A DNA stretch of 33,324 nucleotides from assembly GCA_947454305.1 (NCBI GenBank), contig CANGJE010000024.1, positions 1 to 33,324 of the forward strand. Direction: 5' to 3'. The translations under genes and the position numbers were made by a program. Below are positions 32,311 to 33,324 of this stretch, piece by piece (position 1 is the first letter of the stretch; every line of letters begins with the position of its first letter). Below the pieces are notes generated by a model that was not told the origin of the DNA, ran no database searches, and worked only from the letters and a program-made list of their open reading frames with translations. This DNA is from Oxalobacteraceae bacterium. GTDB taxonomy: Bacteria; Pseudomonadota; Gammaproteobacteria; Burkholderiales; Burkholderiaceae_D.

Positions 32311-33324
32311 TTAAACGCCTTGCTTGAGTGAGGCAGCGATGAATTCATCCAGATCGCCATCGAGTACCGCTTTGGTGTTACCTGTTTCAAAATTAGTACG
32401 CAAATCTTTAATGCGCGATTGATCCAGCACATACGATCGAATTTGATGTCCCCAACCGATATCGGTTTTCGAGTCTTCGAGTTTTTGCTGCTCACTCATA
32501 CGCTTGCGCATTTCTAATTCGTACAGACGTGATTTCAACATCGCCCAGGCTTCTGCTCGGTTGCGGTGCTGACTGCGGTCATTCTGGCATTGCACGACAA
32601 TGCCCGAGGGAGTGTGAGTCAGACGAACCGCCGAGTCAGTTTTGTTAATGTGCTGACCACCCGCACCAGAGGCGCGATAGGTGTCAACGCGTACGTCCGC
32701 TGGGTTCACATCGATTTCGACCGAATCATCAACTTCGGGATACACAAACAAGCTAGAGAATGAAGTATGGCGACCATTCGCGGAATCGAAAGGCGATTTG
32801 CGCACCAGTCGGTGCACACCAGTTTCAGTGCGTAAAAAACCATACGCATGATCGCCATCAACTTTGATAGTGGCAGTCTTAATACCTGCCACATCACCAT
32901 CGGATTGTTCCAAAATTTCCGTCTTGAAGCCTTTCCGTTCGCAGTACCGCAGATACTGGCGCAGCAGCATCGAGGCCCAGTCTTGCGCTTCAGTGCCACC
33001 GGCACCGGCTTGGATATCAATGAAGCAGCTATTTTTATCGAGCGGATTGGAGAACATGCGGCGAAATTCCATGCCTTCAACCTGCTTTTGTAATTCGTGC
33101 GCGTCGGATTCCACGGCAATTAGCGTATCGTCATCGCCTTCTTCGCGTGCCATCTCGAGTAAATCGCTGGCATCGCGCAGGCCACTGCTTATCGATGTTA
33201 ATGACTCGACAATCGCTTCCAGGGATTTTTTTTCTTTGCCGAGATCTTGAGCCCGCTTGGGATCGTCCCAGACGGTAGGGTCTTCTAGTTCGGCGTTGAC
33301 TTGTTCTAGCTTCTCTGACTTCAG
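32311..33324 (-). CDS. prfB: Peptide chain release factor 2, 5' end missing
   Basis: The frame is open to the last base of the window, so the protein is partial. At the edge it reads [20 protein letters not shown], which aligns with E. coli RF2 from residue 30. The missing part is about 29 residues, including the expected +1 frameshift site at codon 26. Visible features are [15 protein letters not shown] (SPF stop-codon motif) and [20 protein letters not shown] (GGQ, peptidyl-tRNA hydrolysis). The ATG at 33153 is internal. RF2 ends translation at UAA and UGA. Confidence 0.97.
   Translation of the reverse strand: MKSEKLEQVNAELEDPTVWDDPKRAQDLGKEKKSLEAIVESLTSISSGLRDASDLLEMAREEGDDDTLIAVESDAHELQKQVEGMEFRRMFSNPLDKNSCFIDIQAGAGGTEAQDWASMLLRQYLRYCERKGFKTEILEQSDGDVAGIKTATIKVDGDHAYGFLRTETGVHRLVRKSPFDSANGRHTSFSSLFVYPEVDDSVEIDVNPADVRVDTYRASGAGGQHINKTDSAVRLTHTPSGIVVQCQNDRSQHRNRAEAWAMLKSRLYELEMRKRMSEQQKLEDSKTDIGWGHQIRSYVLDQSRIKDLRTNFETGNTKAVLDGDLDEFIAASLKQGV

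Noticed and set aside
1..33324. CRISPR array or transposase/insertion sequence
   Set aside because: No regularly spaced direct repeats and no transposase or integrase motifs were seen on either strand.

Overview
The window looks like chromosomal DNA of a betaproteobacterium, probably Burkholderiales. This rests on gene order (aromatic aminotransferase / uvrB / iscR-iscS-iscU-iscA-hscB-hscA-fdx-iscX, and prfB-lysS) and on protein style; GC content is moderate. No 16S rRNA or other decisive marker is present, so the assignment is an inference.

Layout. 1-3100: end of a 2-keto-3-deoxygluconate permease, an SOS-controlled umuDC operon behind a near-perfect LexA box, an orphan HigA antitoxin and a small membrane protein. 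3100-3330: remnant of a VapC toxin followed by a hairpin. 3488-10697: an exported protein diverging from a LitR/CarH-like MerR regulator, then a light/redox-flavoured cluster: photolyase-type FAD protein, chalcone-isomerase-like protein, SOUL haem protein, BamE-like lipoprotein, CIA30 protein, Cys-rich miniprotein, DUF3429 protein and exported methyltransferase. 10810-13246 (minus): a compact tlpA - transglutaminase-like - merT - merP operon without merR or merA, visibly more GC-rich than its surroundings, with an orphan VapB next to it. 13832-14505 (minus): a DCC-family protein and a TIGR03643-family protein. 14826-15683: an exported delta-class carbonic anhydrase with a long leader that contains a strong hairpin.

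15735-18221 is a micro-island of about 2.4 kb. A 41-bp piece of tRNA-Asn (3' half) lies at one end and the intact tRNA-Asn at the other. In between are only toxin-antitoxin genes: an MNT nucleotidyltransferase without its HEPN partner, a DUF1778-GNAT (TacAT-type) pair, a dead hicAB pair and an intact vapBC pair. No integrase is present. With the orphan higA, orphan vapB and vapC remnant, the window holds seven intact, orphan or decayed toxin-antitoxin loci.

18300-28458 is housekeeping: tyrB-like aminotransferase, uvrB, a uracil-DNA-glycosylase homologue with an altered active site, and the complete isc operon with an IscR box on its promoter and a terminator-like hairpin between iscA and hscB. 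28635-30421 (minus) is a probable type III secretion chaperone followed, with a 4-nt overlap, by an unrecognised 457-residue, multi-hydrophobic, Ser/Thr-tailed protein that is the likely effector. No secretion apparatus genes are in view. The window closes with lysS and prfB (minus); the prfB 5' end, where a programmed frameshift is expected, lies just outside.

Most noteworthy: the tRNA-bounded toxin-antitoxin micro-island, the chaperone-effector pair, the MerTP/transglutaminase/TlpA operon, and the uracil-glycosylase homologue behind uvrB that lacks the catalytic Asp.
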